Of a DNA stretch of 64,000 nucleotides, positions 1 to 8,585 are shown piece after piece. The notes under the pieces were generated by a model. That model was not told the origin of the DNA and ran no database searches. It saw only the letters and a list, made by a program, of their open reading frames with translations. This DNA is from Methylomonas fluvii (GTDB lineage Bacteria; Pseudomonadota; Gammaproteobacteria; Methylococcales; Methylomonadaceae), in assembly GCF_014850975.1 (NCBI RefSeq), contig NZ_JACXST010000003.1, forward strand, positions 248,001 through 312,000, read 5' to 3'. Position 1 is the stretch's first letter. Every line of letters starts with the position of its first letter. The position numbers and the translations under genes are program-made.

Positions 1-424
1 CGCGTTTCGGCACGCGAAAATGCTCTACTACCTCGGTACAGACGATAAAATCATAGGTTCTTTGCAGGTGTTCAGGAAAGTTCGCATAGAATGGGTCGTA
101 GACATTTACTCGATGTCCCTGCGCCTTGAACAGTTCTGCAAGCGCAGGTCCCGGGCCGCAACCATAATCAAGTCCAACAGAATTGTTCGGTAATTTTCTG
201 AGCAAAGGCTTTGCCAAGCGGGATAGAAATTCGATGTAGCCCGGATCGTCAATGGTATTTTGATGTAGATCATAAATTGCTTTTTCCTGGCTCAGCGATA
301 AGTGCTGAGAGCAATCAACATATACCAGTAAGCACTGTCGGCACTGAGTGTAATCGCGTTTTGCGTCGCTGTGATAACGATGGATATCGGGGCTGTTACA
401 GAGTGGGCAGAATGGTGCCGGCAT
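1..424 (-). CDS. class I SAM-dependent methyltransferase, 3' end cut by window
   Basis: Reading the minus strand from the ATG at 424 gives at least 141 residues that run off the left edge. The N-terminus holds two CxxC pairs (C6/C9 and C28/C31), a zinc-ribbon-like knuckle seen in several methyltransferases that modify sugars or small metabolites. The SAM-binding glycine loop DYGCGPG lies at residues 86-92, followed by the acidic strand VNVYDP and a TEVVEHF motif typical of this fold. Substrate cannot be told. The gene is divergent from tRNA-Asp. The rest of the protein lies outside the window. Confidence 0.85.
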   Translation of the reverse strand, partial: MPAPFCPLCNSPDIHRYHSDAKRDYTQCRQCLLVYVDCSQHLSLSQEKAIYDLHQNTIDDPGYIEFLSRLAKPLLRKLPNNSVGLDYGCGPGPALAELFKAQGHRVNVYDPFYANFPEHLQRTYDFIVCTEVVEHFRVPKR

Positions 425-443
425 AATTAATTTGGGCTTTTGC

Positions 444-471
444 TTGACGCGTGGGCGATATGCTGTAGAAT
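444..471 (+). promoter_or_regulatory. sigma70 promoter of tRNA-Asp
   Basis: TTGACG at 444-449 and TAGAAT at 466-471 are 16 bp apart, about 17 bp before the tRNA 5' end. The stretch after the -10 is GC-rich (GCGCCGC), the discriminator type associated with stringent control of stable RNA promoters. Confidence 0.7.
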
Positions 472-488
472 GCGCCGCTCTCTACTGC

Positions 489-565
489 GGAGCGGTAGTT
501 CAGTTGGTTAGAATACCGGCCTGTCACGCCGGGGGTCGCGGGTTCGAGCCCCGTCCGCTCCGCCA
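489..565 (+). tRNA. tRNA-Asp(GTC)
   Basis: A complete cloverleaf: acceptor stem GGAGCGG pairs with CCGCTCC, the anticodon loop reads CTGTCAC (anticodon GTC), the T loop is GGTTCGAGCC, and the CCA end is encoded. It has its own promoter directly upstream and is not followed by another tRNA. Confidence 0.97.
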
Positions 566-634
566 CTTTCTTGTTTTACCCGCGCTTTGATCTCATCGTT
601 TAAGTGGCATTGGTGATGAGTGTCTTGCAACCAT

Positions 635-1138
635 TTAGTTTGCGATATTCCTAAACCGTTGCCAGATAATTTTAAACGTCAGCGTCAAGGTCGGATCGTT
701 CTCGGCAACACGCGTATCCAGAATATCCGGCTCCATCCAGCAACCTTCGTCGATTTCATCTGCCGCTAAGCTAAACGGTCCGTTATGCCTGCAACGGTAT
801 ACCTGAATAAATTCCATGCCCAAGTCGGTGCTAGGCTCCAATTTAAATAAACCCTCCAGGCTTTCGGCAATGACACCCAATTCCTCTCTTAATTCACGCG
901 GCGCGCAACAGGCGTAGCTTTCGCCGGCGTCGACGTGACCGGCCGCCGAGGTATCCCATAAGCCTTTGTTCAGATCTTTTTTCATTGAGCGCTTTTGCAG
1001 AAATAACTGGCCGGCATCGTTGAAAACCAGAATATGCACGGCCCGGTGACGCAGTTTTTTGGCGTGAATCACCGATCTGGGCTGTTGGGCAATCACTGCA
1101 TCGTCGCTATCGACGACATCGAGAAGTTCGTTGTGCAT
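635..1138 (-). CDS. Nudix hydrolase (YfcD-like)
   Basis: About 167 residues with a complete Nudix box: GHVDAGE followed by seven residues and RELREELGV, matching Gx5Ex7REUxEExGU. Such enzymes hydrolyse nucleoside diphosphate derivatives. The N-terminus (ELLDVVDSDDAVI) and the RSMKKDLNKGLWDTS stretch resemble the YfcD / isopentenyl-diphosphate-isomerase-like branch, whose substrate is uncertain. I chose the ATG at 1138 (MHNELLD) because family members usually start there; an in-frame ATG at 1162 would add eight residues. It is divergent from the TetR regulator at 1207, with the start regions only about 70 bp apart, so the regulator may act on this promoter (inference). Confidence 0.85.
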   Translation of the reverse strand: MHNELLDVVDSDDAVIAQQPRSVIHAKKLRHRAVHILVFNDAGQLFLQKRSMKKDLNKGLWDTSAAGHVDAGESYACCAPRELREELGVIAESLEGLFKLEPSTDLGMEFIQVYRCRHNGPFSLAADEIDEGCWMEPDILDTRVAENDPTLTLTFKIIWQRFRNIAN

Positions 1139-1206
1139 GTAAACTATCGATTCCTGAGGCAAGGTCGTGTATGGTAGCTGTTTTTAGTGCATGTCGCAGA
1201 GAACAT

Positions 1207-1836
1207 ATGGCAAGAAGAAGCGAACATAGTCAGGAACAAATCAAGGAAATGGTGTTGGTCGCCGCGGAAACTATCGTTATAGAGGACGGCTATAGTGCTC
1301 TGACGGTGCGCAAAATCGCGATGGAAATTGGCTATACCGTGGGCAGCATTTATATGGTATTTGCCAATATGAACGATTTGCTTACCCACGTCAAAGGCCG
1401 CACACTGGATGAGTTGGCTAAACAATTGCTTCACTGTGAACCGTCCGCCAGCGTCGAGGAAAATATTCTGATCTTGGCGGAAACTTATCTAAATTTTGCC
1501 GCCCAGCATTTCAATCGCTGGCGAATGATCTTCGATATCCAGAGTGAGGAGCCTCAGCCTGACTGGTATCTACAAAAGGTGGAGCAGATGTTTGCGATTG
1601 TCGAGGTGTTGTTTATCCAGCTTACACCCGGCAGCTCCGCTGAACAAAGCCGCCTGGCAGCCAGAACCTTGTGGAGCGGTGTGCATGGAATCTGTATTTT
1701 GTCGCTAACCGCCAAACCGCAAGTCAGCGACATTGAAGCATCCAAGTTAAGCGTAGATTTGTTAGTGCAAACCTTTATTCAAGGCTGGAAGGCGCTTGCT
1801 CCACTTCAGGTAAATGCCAAACCACCAGAAAAGTAG
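1207..1836 (+). CDS. TetR/AcrR family transcriptional regulator
   Basis: About 209 residues. Residues 1-60 form a TetR_N helix-turn-helix (SALTVRKIAMEIGYTVGSIYMVF), followed by an alpha-helical ligand/dimer domain with the FNRWRMIFD motif seen in WHG-type TetR C-termini. The ATG at 1207 places the HTH at the usual distance; an in-frame ATG at 1171 would add twelve residues of unlikely sequence. The gene is divergent from the Nudix gene and its 3' end overlaps lplT by about 60 bp tail to tail, so it could control either neighbour. The ligand is unknown. Confidence 0.85.
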   Translation: MARRSEHSQEQIKEMVLVAAETIVIEDGYSALTVRKIAMEIGYTVGSIYMVFANMNDLLTHVKGRTLDELAKQLLHCEPSASVEENILILAETYLNFAAQHFNRWRMIFDIQSEEPQPDWYLQKVEQMFAIVEVLFIQLTPGSSAEQSRLAARTLWSGVHGICILSLTAKPQVSDIEASKLSVDLLVQTFIQGWKALAPLQVNAKPPEK

Positions 1837-2950
1837 CCGCCAGCAGCAGCAAACCCAGACCAATCAGCGCGGTAATCGGTGTGACTTGTTCGGCAGCAGC
1901 CAAGGTATAGCCGCCGACGGACAATAACATCGCCACATTCTGGAAAAAATTCTGCATCGCTACCGCGCCGCCACTGCCTATACTTTGTTGCCCAAGGTCC
2001 TGGAGCGCCGCGTTGATCGGTACGATAAACATGCCGCCGGCCATACCCATTAAAAACAACACAAAGCGTGCCGGCCAAACCGCCTCAGTAAAACTTAGGG
2101 CGATGATGAAGATGCTCATCAAATAGGCCGGGATGCGGGCGCGGCGCAAATGTTCCAACGGAATCAAGCGCGGGACCAGGACCGAACCGACGATGATGCC
2201 GATAGCCAAAAACAGTGTCAGATTGGCAATGTCGCTGGCGTTATGCGTCATTAACACCAAGGGCACCCAAGCAATGATGATAACCCGCACGCTAGCCGCG
2301 GCCGCCCAAAATAGGGATGCACCCAGCACCGCGAAGCGTGAGCGTGGCATTGCCAGAAATGTTTTAACTTCCAAGTAGAACAGCCTGATTTTCGAGCCGG
2401 AAGGTGGGGCTTTGCGTAAGCCTATCGGCAAGAATAAGGTGGTGGCAGCAGAAATCAAAAACAATAATATTGTTACAAGCAAGGCCCAAGTGGTGGAATG
2501 ATCGGCTAGCTTGGCACCCACCACCATGCCGGTCAAAATGGCCAGAATGGTCGAGCCTTCTATCCAGCTATTGGCTTTCACCAAGCCGTCATGGCCGGCC
2601 AGTTCCGGTAAAATCCCGTACTTGGCTGGGCTGTACAACGCAGCGCCGACTCCCACCACACAGTAAGCCAACAGCGGTTCGACTTTAAATAACAACAAGC
2701 CGGCACCGCAAGCTTTGATCAGATTGGCGACAATCAACACCCGCGATTTAGCATGGCTGTCGGCAAACCCACCCACCCACGGCGCCAAGATCACGAATGC
2801 CACCAGAAACACGCTTTGTAGCGCTGGCACGTACCAACTGACTGGGTGCGCGTCCTGCATCACCATAGCGATGACTGTAAACAATATGGCGTTGTCGGCA
2901 AATGCCGAGAGGAATTGCGCGACTAGCAGAGGATAGATGTGTTTGCTCAT
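1775..2950 (-). CDS. lplT: lysophospholipid transporter LplT (MFS)
   Basis: 391 residues, hydrophobic throughout with about eleven membrane segments, and the typical start MSKHIYPLLVAQFLSAFADN. LplT flips lysophospholipids, mainly lyso-PE, across the inner membrane so that Aas can re-acylate them. The assignment rests on family resemblance (FADNAILF; YSPAKYGILPEL loop) and on aas lying 46 bp upstream on the same strand. The E. coli order is lplT-aas; here it is aas-lplT. The last 60 bp overlap the convergent TetR gene. Confidence 0.9.
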   Translation of the reverse strand: MSKHIYPLLVAQFLSAFADNAILFTVIAMVMQDAHPVSWYVPALQSVFLVAFVILAPWVGGFADSHAKSRVLIVANLIKACGAGLLLFKVEPLLAYCVVGVGAALYSPAKYGILPELAGHDGLVKANSWIEGSTILAILTGMVVGAKLADHSTTWALLVTILLFLISAATTLFLPIGLRKAPPSGSKIRLFYLEVKTFLAMPRSRFAVLGASLFWAAAASVRVIIIAWVPLVLMTHNASDIANLTLFLAIGIIVGSVLVPRLIPLEHLRRARIPAYLMSIFIIALSFTEAVWPARFVLFLMGMAGGMFIVPINAALQDLGQQSIGSGGAVAMQNFFQNVAMLLSVGGYTLAAAEQVTPITALIGLGLLLLAATFLVVWHLPEVEQAPSSLE

Positions 2951-2996
2951 GGCGTTAAAGGGTAGTTAAGTTAGGCAAGACAGGTTCGGTCCGTGC

Positions 2997-5162
2997 TCAA
3001 TCCGACTCGACGTCGCCGCCTTCCAATAGTCGCGCTGCTAAGGCTGTCGCGCCCGGATAATCGGTTTTTCCGGTCGCCAACACCGGTAATTTATCCAGCA
3101 CAAACACTTTTTTAGGGAGATTGATGGTGGCGACGCCAGGAGAGGCGTCGGCTAATTGTTTGGCGTTGGCATCGCGGCGGGTCGTCAACAGGACGAGTTG
3201 TTCGCCTTTTTTCGGATCGGGCAAACTGACCACCACATGCTGAGCTTCTGGCCAGGCGTGGATGGTCAATTGTTCCACCGCGGTCAGCGATACCATTTCT
3301 CCGCCGATTTTTGCGAAACGTTTGCTGCGGCCTTGAATGTGGATAAAGCCTTCGTCATCGACATGCACTATGTCGCCGGTATCGTACCAACCTTCGCCAA
3401 AAGCGGCGGAGCAGGGCGGTACCAATACGCCGGGATTGTCCGGCAGTAGATAACCTTTCATAATGTTGGGGCCGGCGACATGCAATTTACCGGCGTTCTC
3501 AATGCCGGGCACAGCCTCCAATTTATGCAGCATATCGGGCATAAATCGGCCGACGCTGCCGGCTTTGTAATCCATTGGCGTATTCACCGAAGTCACCGGC
3601 GAGGTTTCCGTTGCGCCATAGCCCTCCAAGATACGGATACCGAATTTATCCAGCCAAGTGGTGTGCGTGCTTTCCTGCAATTTTTCCGCACCGGCTACCA
3701 CGTAACGCAAGGAGTAAAAATCGTAAGGATGGGCTTTTTTGGCATATGCCGCTAAAAAGGTATTGGTGCCGAACATGATGGTCGCGCCTACCTCGTATGC
3801 CATCTCCGGAATCACCGCATAATGCAGCGGCGACGGGTAAAAAAAGCTGGTCATGCCGTTCAATATTGGCATCATCGTGCCGACTGTAAAGCCGAAGGAA
3901 TGAAACATCGGCAGAAAATTCAGCACTACATCGCCTGGTCCGAAATCGATACGCGCTCTGATTTGTTTATGATTGGCCAGGATATTGGCATGCGACAACA
4001 CCACACCTTTCGGTAATCCTTCCGAACCTGAAGTAAACAATACCACTGCCGCATCGTCGGCATCGTAGTCCTGGCTTTTGTACCAAAACCTTGCGGTTTT
4101 AGCCTGTAGCAAGCCGATGATTTTGTCGAAGCTTGTCAGTGATGTCGCCAAGTCTTCCAAGTAAATCAGTTTGACGTGTTGTGCCAGCGTTGCGGCTTCG
4201 TCTCCGAGTTTCGCTAACTCAATGAATTTGCGAGAAGTCAGTACAAGTTTGATCTGCCCTGTGTGGCAGGCGGCTGCCATGCCGGCGGCGCCGATTGAAT
4301 AATTCAGCATCGCCGGTACCCGCTGATAAATTTGTAAGCCCAACACCACGTTCAATGTCTTACAACTATTGGGCAGTAACACGCCGACATTCTCGCCGGT
4401 TTGCGTGATGGCTTTGATTAATTTACCTACGATGATGCTGCGAGTGATCAAAGCGTCGTAGCTTAGTGGCTTGCGCTCCAGATCTTCCGCAACAGTGTAG
4501 CGTCCGCCATGCAGTGCCCGCGCTTCCAATAAGGCCGCAAAGATGGTTTGTTGGTAATGACTGGTGGCAAACATCATTTCGGTCATGATGTCGGCAAGGA
4601 TGTGGCCGCTATGCTTGCGGCGGGCTTTACCGGTCACATCGCCGTGAGTCTCGATCAAGGTTGGCGGCTGAATATGAATGGTGATACGCGGAAACCAGTG
4701 TTGACGCACGCTGCCCAGCTTGGAAAAGCGGCTGTATTCAGCACCTTCGATGCGAATCGGCAACAAGGTTGCACCGGATTTATCGGCGACCATGCCGGTG
4801 CCGTCATAGATTTTCATCAAGGAGCCGGTCACGGTGATGCGGCCTTCCGGAAAAATCACGGTTTTGGTATCGCTTTGCAAATGGTGAATTAACGCCTTTA
4901 AAGACAAGGGATGCGTTGGATCCATCGGAAACACTTTGGATAAACGCAAAAATGGCTTTAGCCACCAGCGTTCGGAGATTTGGGTATTGATCGCAAAGGT
5001 GATGTCGTCCGGCAAAAACACGCCCAGCAGCAAAGGATCGAGAAATGAAGTGTGGTTGGCGACGATCAACACGCGGTTGCCGGCTTTAGCGTAATTTTCC
5101 AGCCCGTGGACCTTCACTCGATAGACTAGCGTCAATAGCCAGCGTAAAACAGTTTTTAACAT
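2997..5162 (-). CDS. aas: bifunctional acyltransferase / acyl-ACP synthetase Aas
   Basis: 721 residues, close to the 719 of E. coli Aas. The N-terminal PlsC-type acyltransferase has the HX4D motif (NHTSFLD, H37/D42) and FPEGR at about 104-108. The C-terminal two thirds is an AMP-binding adenylation domain with the P-loop FTSGSEGLPKG, GYGATETSP and a YDTGD motif. The enzyme activates fatty acids on ACP and transfers them to the 2-position of lysophospholipids at the inner membrane. It forms a two-gene unit with lplT downstream. No ribosome-binding or promoter element stands out beyond the short A/T-rich leader at 5163-5260. Confidence 0.93.
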   Translation of the reverse strand: MLKTVLRWLLTLVYRVKVHGLENYAKAGNRVLIVANHTSFLDPLLLGVFLPDDITFAINTQISERWWLKPFLRLSKVFPMDPTHPLSLKALIHHLQSDTKTVIFPEGRITVTGSLMKIYDGTGMVADKSGATLLPIRIEGAEYSRFSKLGSVRQHWFPRITIHIQPPTLIETHGDVTGKARRKHSGHILADIMTEMMFATSHYQQTIFAALLEARALHGGRYTVAEDLERKPLSYDALITRSIIVGKLIKAITQTGENVGVLLPNSCKTLNVVLGLQIYQRVPAMLNYSIGAAGMAAACHTGQIKLVLTSRKFIELAKLGDEAATLAQHVKLIYLEDLATSLTSFDKIIGLLQAKTARFWYKSQDYDADDAAVVLFTSGSEGLPKGVVLSHANILANHKQIRARIDFGPGDVVLNFLPMFHSFGFTVGTMMPILNGMTSFFYPSPLHYAVIPEMAYEVGATIMFGTNTFLAAYAKKAHPYDFYSLRYVVAGAEKLQESTHTTWLDKFGIRILEGYGATETSPVTSVNTPMDYKAGSVGRFMPDMLHKLEAVPGIENAGKLHVAGPNIMKGYLLPDNPGVLVPPCSAAFGEGWYDTGDIVHVDDEGFIHIQGRSKRFAKIGGEMVSLTAVEQLTIHAWPEAQHVVVSLPDPKKGEQLVLLTTRRDANAKQLADASPGVATINLPKKVFVLDKLPVLATGKTDYPGATALAARLLEGGDVESD

Positions 5163-5274
5163 GGTATTCCTCCCGTAAGCGCATATTAGCAGACAGATTG
5201 CGATTTGCCGGAAGGCACTATAACTACAAATTAAACTTCGTTCAATTATTTTGTTTTTGGAGAAGACACAAACA

Positions 5275-5304
5275 AAAAAGCCATCCCAATCGAGATGGCT
5301 TTTT
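5275..5304. terminator. bidirectional Rho-independent terminator
   Basis: An 11-bp perfect stem, AAAAAGCCATC with GATGGCTTTTT, around an 8-nt loop. On the minus strand the T-run ends transcripts of the PEP-CTERM gene at 5373. It also separates that unit from aas. Confidence 0.85.
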
Positions 5305-5372
5305 CCATAACAACCAACGTTTTCGCAGATTCGTGACGTTACTTCAATCGATACTAAACGTTCCCTCAGGGT

Positions 5373-5990
5373 CTATGCCAAAAGCATTTTTCGGTTTTTG
5401 TTTTGAACACCAAACAACGCTAATAAAGCAGGTGCGAATAAAAACACGGAGGCTGGCAAAGGTACTGCGGCTGGAGCTACAGTTACTCTGACATTCCCAC
5501 CTTGCGCAGTTGCTCCTTGCGGAGTACCGTCGAAAGTATAGAACCCAGACGCACTGCTAAAGCTGATTAAGTAGGCGGCGTTTATTGGGCTAACAGTTAA
5601 GGCTTTGAATTTTACTGTACCCAGTAAAGTAGGCCCGGTGACATTCAAACCTGCGGTTGCCGGACTGTCGAAAGCAATTGCTTCGGCAAAATGGATTGAA
5701 TTAGGGGCAATGCTGTTAGCAAAGTTAGCGTCGGTATCCGCACCAAATATGGTGTTGGAAGTCAGGGACTGGGCCGCCAAATTATCGCTGTTATAGGTCA
5801 ACCAAAGATCGAACCCGCCTAGGTCCGCGAAACTGTCGACATAGATATTGGCGTCGAAAAATGAGCCAACACTTGTTGTGTAAACATTAGAATTGTTTGG
5901 AAATTTAATGTTCACAGTGTTCGCTTCCGCACTATGGAACATACCGGCGATTGCCAGCGTAATCAGTTTAATCAATACATTTTTGTTCAT
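5373..5990 (-). CDS. PEP-CTERM-type surface protein with cohesin-like domain
   Basis: 205 residues. A signal peptide (residues 1-23, ending HSAEA) is followed by a beta-rich domain at about 28-165 with cohesin-type features: SVGSFFDANIYV, GGFDLWLTYNSDNL and TGPTLLGTVKFKAL. The C-terminus is VPLPASVFLFAPALLALFG followed by a short basic tail (NKNRK), the VPLPAS form of the PEP-CTERM sorting signal. In that system an exosortase cuts and anchors the protein at the cell surface; no exosortase gene is in the window. It lies 69 bp downstream of a dockerin protein on the same strand, which suggests the two bind each other. A terminator follows. Confidence 0.75.
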   Translation of the reverse strand: MNKNVLIKLITLAIAGMFHSAEANTVNIKFPNNSNVYTTSVGSFFDANIYVDSFADLGGFDLWLTYNSDNLAAQSLTSNTIFGADTDANFANSIAPNSIHFAEAIAFDSPATAGLNVTGPTLLGTVKFKALTVSPINAAYLISFSSASGFYTFDGTPQGATAQGGNVRVTVAPAAVPLPASVFLFAPALLALFGVQNKNRKMLLA

Positions 5991-6059
5991 ATGAATTCCG
6001 TCGATTTGTCATGCCGGGAGCGATTCCCCCGGCACCGTGTAAAAAAGAGGCTAAGTAAT

Positions 6060-7547
6060 TTAAGGCGTCGGTGTAACTAAAGCGCATTTTGCCAAAGTGC
6101 ATAGCGTCGCGGCTTTTCTGTAATCGGCAATATTAACCCTTAAGTCGCCGTTCATATCGGACGGATCGCCCGCGCTTACAACTTGACCGTATTTAGCTTT
6201 GATGGTGTTCAAATCAATCAAGTCTATGTCGTTATCGCGATCGGTATCGCCTGGGCCTGTTACTTTTACGGTGTAGGCTTTTGAAGCGGCAGCGCCATCG
6301 GTATCACTTGCGGATACTGTAAAGCTAAACACGCCAACTTTTGACGGCACACCGGATAACAAGCCGGTGTCCGAATCGATTGCCAACCCGTTTGGTAACG
6401 CACCTGTAGTAACGTTTACAACGTAGGGTGTATTACCGCCGTTAGCGACAGGCCGTTGTGGAAATAGCTCATTGACACTGCCGTTTTGCAACGCATCGAC
6501 CATGCTGAACGGTGTGGCAGCCAAAAACTCTGTCATTTGCGCGCCCAGATATTCACCGACGACGGCTACCGTGCTGCAATCAAAACTTTGAGTTTCGCCA
6601 AAGGCGTTTGTTACGTCCACGACGTCTAAGCCGGAGACGCCGTCTGCACCAACTGCGTCACACATGGCTTCGCCTTTTTCACCGTCTATCGAGGCAGCGG
6701 GACCCGCATAGGCATAAAACTCATAACGGCGGGTAATGACTTTGTCACCATTTTCGCCCATATCCTCGGCTTTGCCGGTTAACTCAGTCTTCTTGCTGCT
6801 GGCGCCGTTTCGTGTTTGTAATAAATGCCATTCCGACTCAACTTCGTCAGGTTCGCCGTTGGTCCAGTCAGGGAGGTTGTCGCCATCATGGTCATCACTA
6901 ATCAGATCGCCCAAGACCAAAGGCCGGGTTTTATGTGTTTTGGTTTTGATGACCTTAACCCAGCTAGGTTCGCCAAATTCTTTAACCACGGGTTGCGGAA
7001 CGACGGGGGCGGGAATAGTCGCAACGACTTGCGCAGGAATGCCGACAATTGGGGGAGTAAAATCAAAAACGGGTGTGCTGATAAGTAGCGATGGACCGAC
7101 AACGACTTTGCCGCTGGCGTCTTTGACTAGCCAGTTGTATTTAACAGCACTGTAGGGATTGGCGTTTCCATACGCAAAATGCACACCAAAATGCTCGCAA
7201 CCAACGTTTTGAGCCAAGTTATAGCAAGAGGGGGCGCTATTAGGCGGTAAAAAATTAGTGAAGCCAGTTTGAAAGCCGCTGGCTACCGGTTGTTCATAAC
7301 GAACAAACGTTTTTGGATGCGCCGGGTCAGTAAGGTCTTCACGTATTTTTCCGTAACCATAGTGATTACCTGGGTAAGTGCTGATGACGTCTTTGCTGTG
7401 ACAATCGTCTAATTCTATTTCGATACCGTATACGATTTCGCCGGTGCGGTTCATCGCATCAAAATTGCCTAAAGAGCCCCTGATGTTGCTCGCCTCGGCG
7501 GCAGAGCCAAGCGCTAGCAATGGCAGTAAGAGTGTCATCTTTTTCAT
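6060..7547 (-). CDS. secreted protein with Ig-like and C-terminal dockerin domains
   Basis: 495 residues. There is an N-terminal signal peptide (about 1-19). A region of unknown fold follows, rich in conserved Cys (ELDDCHSKD, APSCYNLAQNVGCEHFG), then a proline-rich linker. Next is a putative Ig/He_PIG module at about 355-425 (GALPNGLAIDSDTGLLSGVP). The C-terminus at about 432-485 looks like a type I dockerin: two calcium loops, DTDRDNDIDLID and DMNGDLRVNIAD, spaced as in duplicated F-hand repeats. It is upstream of, and probably co-transcribed with, the cohesin-like PEP-CTERM gene. No catalytic motif was recognised. The 273 bp upstream are AT-rich with no gene. Confidence 0.7.
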   Translation of the reverse strand: MKKMTLLLPLLALGSAAEASNIRGSLGNFDAMNRTGEIVYGIEIELDDCHSKDVISTYPGNHYGYGKIREDLTDPAHPKTFVRYEQPVASGFQTGFTNFLPPNSAPSCYNLAQNVGCEHFGVHFAYGNANPYSAVKYNWLVKDASGKVVVGPSLLISTPVFDFTPPIVGIPAQVVATIPAPVVPQPVVKEFGEPSWVKVIKTKTHKTRPLVLGDLISDDHDGDNLPDWTNGEPDEVESEWHLLQTRNGASSKKTELTGKAEDMGENGDKVITRRYEFYAYAGPAASIDGEKGEAMCDAVGADGVSGLDVVDVTNAFGETQSFDCSTVAVVGEYLGAQMTEFLAATPFSMVDALQNGSVNELFPQRPVANGGNTPYVVNVTTGALPNGLAIDSDTGLLSGVPSKVGVFSFTVSASDTDGAAASKAYTVKVTGPGDTDRDNDIDLIDLNTIKAKYGQVVSAGDPSDMNGDLRVNIADYRKAATLCTLAKCALVTPTP

Positions 7548-7773
7548 TGAGTGTTCCTTGTAGGTTGGTGGTGTTTAAACTGACCTCAACTAGCAATGAG
7601 ACTTAGCGGCTGACGAATCGATTACTTCACGATTTTGGTAGGCCGACCTAAAGCCCAACTGGAGTAAAAATCTAAAAAGTCTTGCCGCAAGGCACTTAGT
7701 GAGTCACCTGAATCGGGAGTTCATCTCAAAATCTAGGCAACTAAAGTCGCGTGATTTATAACAATCCAAAATG

Positions 7774-7798
7774 AATTTAAAATTAAAATTAAAATTGT
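7774..7798. repeat. short AATTAA tandem tract
   Basis: Line 7741-7800 contains four rough copies of ATTAAA in an AT-rich gap between the dockerin gene and the cytochrome gene. It may contribute an UP-like element, but nothing more can be said. Confidence 0.4.
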
Positions 7799-7820
7799 GT
7801 TAAATCTCACATTTCTATTG

Positions 7821-8450
7821 TCATTTGATTGATTTCTTTCCGGTTAGCATAGCTTTGATTAAGTGTTCGTTATGCGCTCTACCAGAAACAAAGACGCCCA
7901 CTACGTGTAAGGCAATTAGGACCAGCATAAAATTGGTCGCACCCTCATGAATTTCCTCCCAAAATTCTTCATCTTGGCTTTCCGTTTCTGCTTTTCCATC
8001 ATCTTCGTCGTCTTCATCCGCATGGGCAGCGCTAATTAAAGATAATGTCGGGGGATTGGCAGCCAAAGGGCCTCGGCCTTCTTCTATCGCATATACTTTT
8101 AAGCCGCTGACAGTCACAACCAGCAGCGTTGAGAGCAATGCCATGACCATCCAGCCGCCCAAAGGATTGTGGCCGACATAATGTTTCGCGGAGCCTGCGC
8201 GCAGTTCGCGAATATAGCGGTAAACAGTTCCGGGAGAACGGACAAAATCGCTAAAGCGGGCATGGTGGCTGCCGATGATTCCCCACAGAATGCGGAAGAT
8301 AATCAGACCCAAAACCGTGTAGCCGGCGTAAACATGCCAAGCGTTTTCTTCCTCGCTGGTGAAATAGGCCACAGTAAAAGCAATGACCAGCGACCAGTGA
8401 AAAATACGGATAAAAATGTCCCAGACCGCTACGGTGTGTTGGTTATTCAT
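7821..8450 (-). CDS. cytochrome b561-family membrane protein
   Basis: 209 residues from the ATG at 8450, which has a good Shine-Dalgarno (GAGG) eight bases before it; the longer frame to 8513 lacks one. Four membrane helices carry the histidines expected for two b-type hemes (IFHWSLV; WHVYAGYTVLG; LIALHVVGVF). Bacterial b561 / Ni-hydrogenase-type cytochromes pass electrons between quinol and a periplasmic partner, often a c-type cytochrome. The periplasmic loop between helices 3 and 4 holds a strongly acidic stretch (DEDDEDDGK, ESQDEEFWEE), unusual and perhaps a docking or metal-sensing segment. No cytochrome c gene is adjacent. It is divergent from the two-component genes at 8586, which probably control it (inference). 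Confidence 0.8.
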   Translation of the reverse strand: MNNQHTVAVWDIFIRIFHWSLVIAFTVAYFTSEEENAWHVYAGYTVLGLIIFRILWGIIGSHHARFSDFVRSPGTVYRYIRELRAGSAKHYVGHNPLGGWMVMALLSTLLVVTVSGLKVYAIEEGRGPLAANPPTLSLISAAHADEDDEDDGKAETESQDEEFWEEIHEGATNFMLVLIALHVVGVFVSGRAHNEHLIKAMLTGKKSIK

Positions 8451-8585
8451 GTGGTTTACCTCGGCATGCTTAGTTGCGGATGTAGCTAGTGTAGGAAACC
8501 GAGATAAATCCAATCTTAAAAGTTCGGGGTTAAAATACGCTTCTCCGAGTAACTCTTTGAAACCAAGTTTTTTTATGACTCAACT

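Noticed and set aside
1144..1434. 96-residue minus-strand ORF opposite the TetR gene
   Set aside because: Shadow of the TetR coding frame with no ribosome site.
8515..8535. Response-regulator operator from paired TTAAAA boxes
   Set aside because: Spacing of 14 bp differs from the 10-11 bp repeats usual for OmpR-family sites; kept only as a remark.
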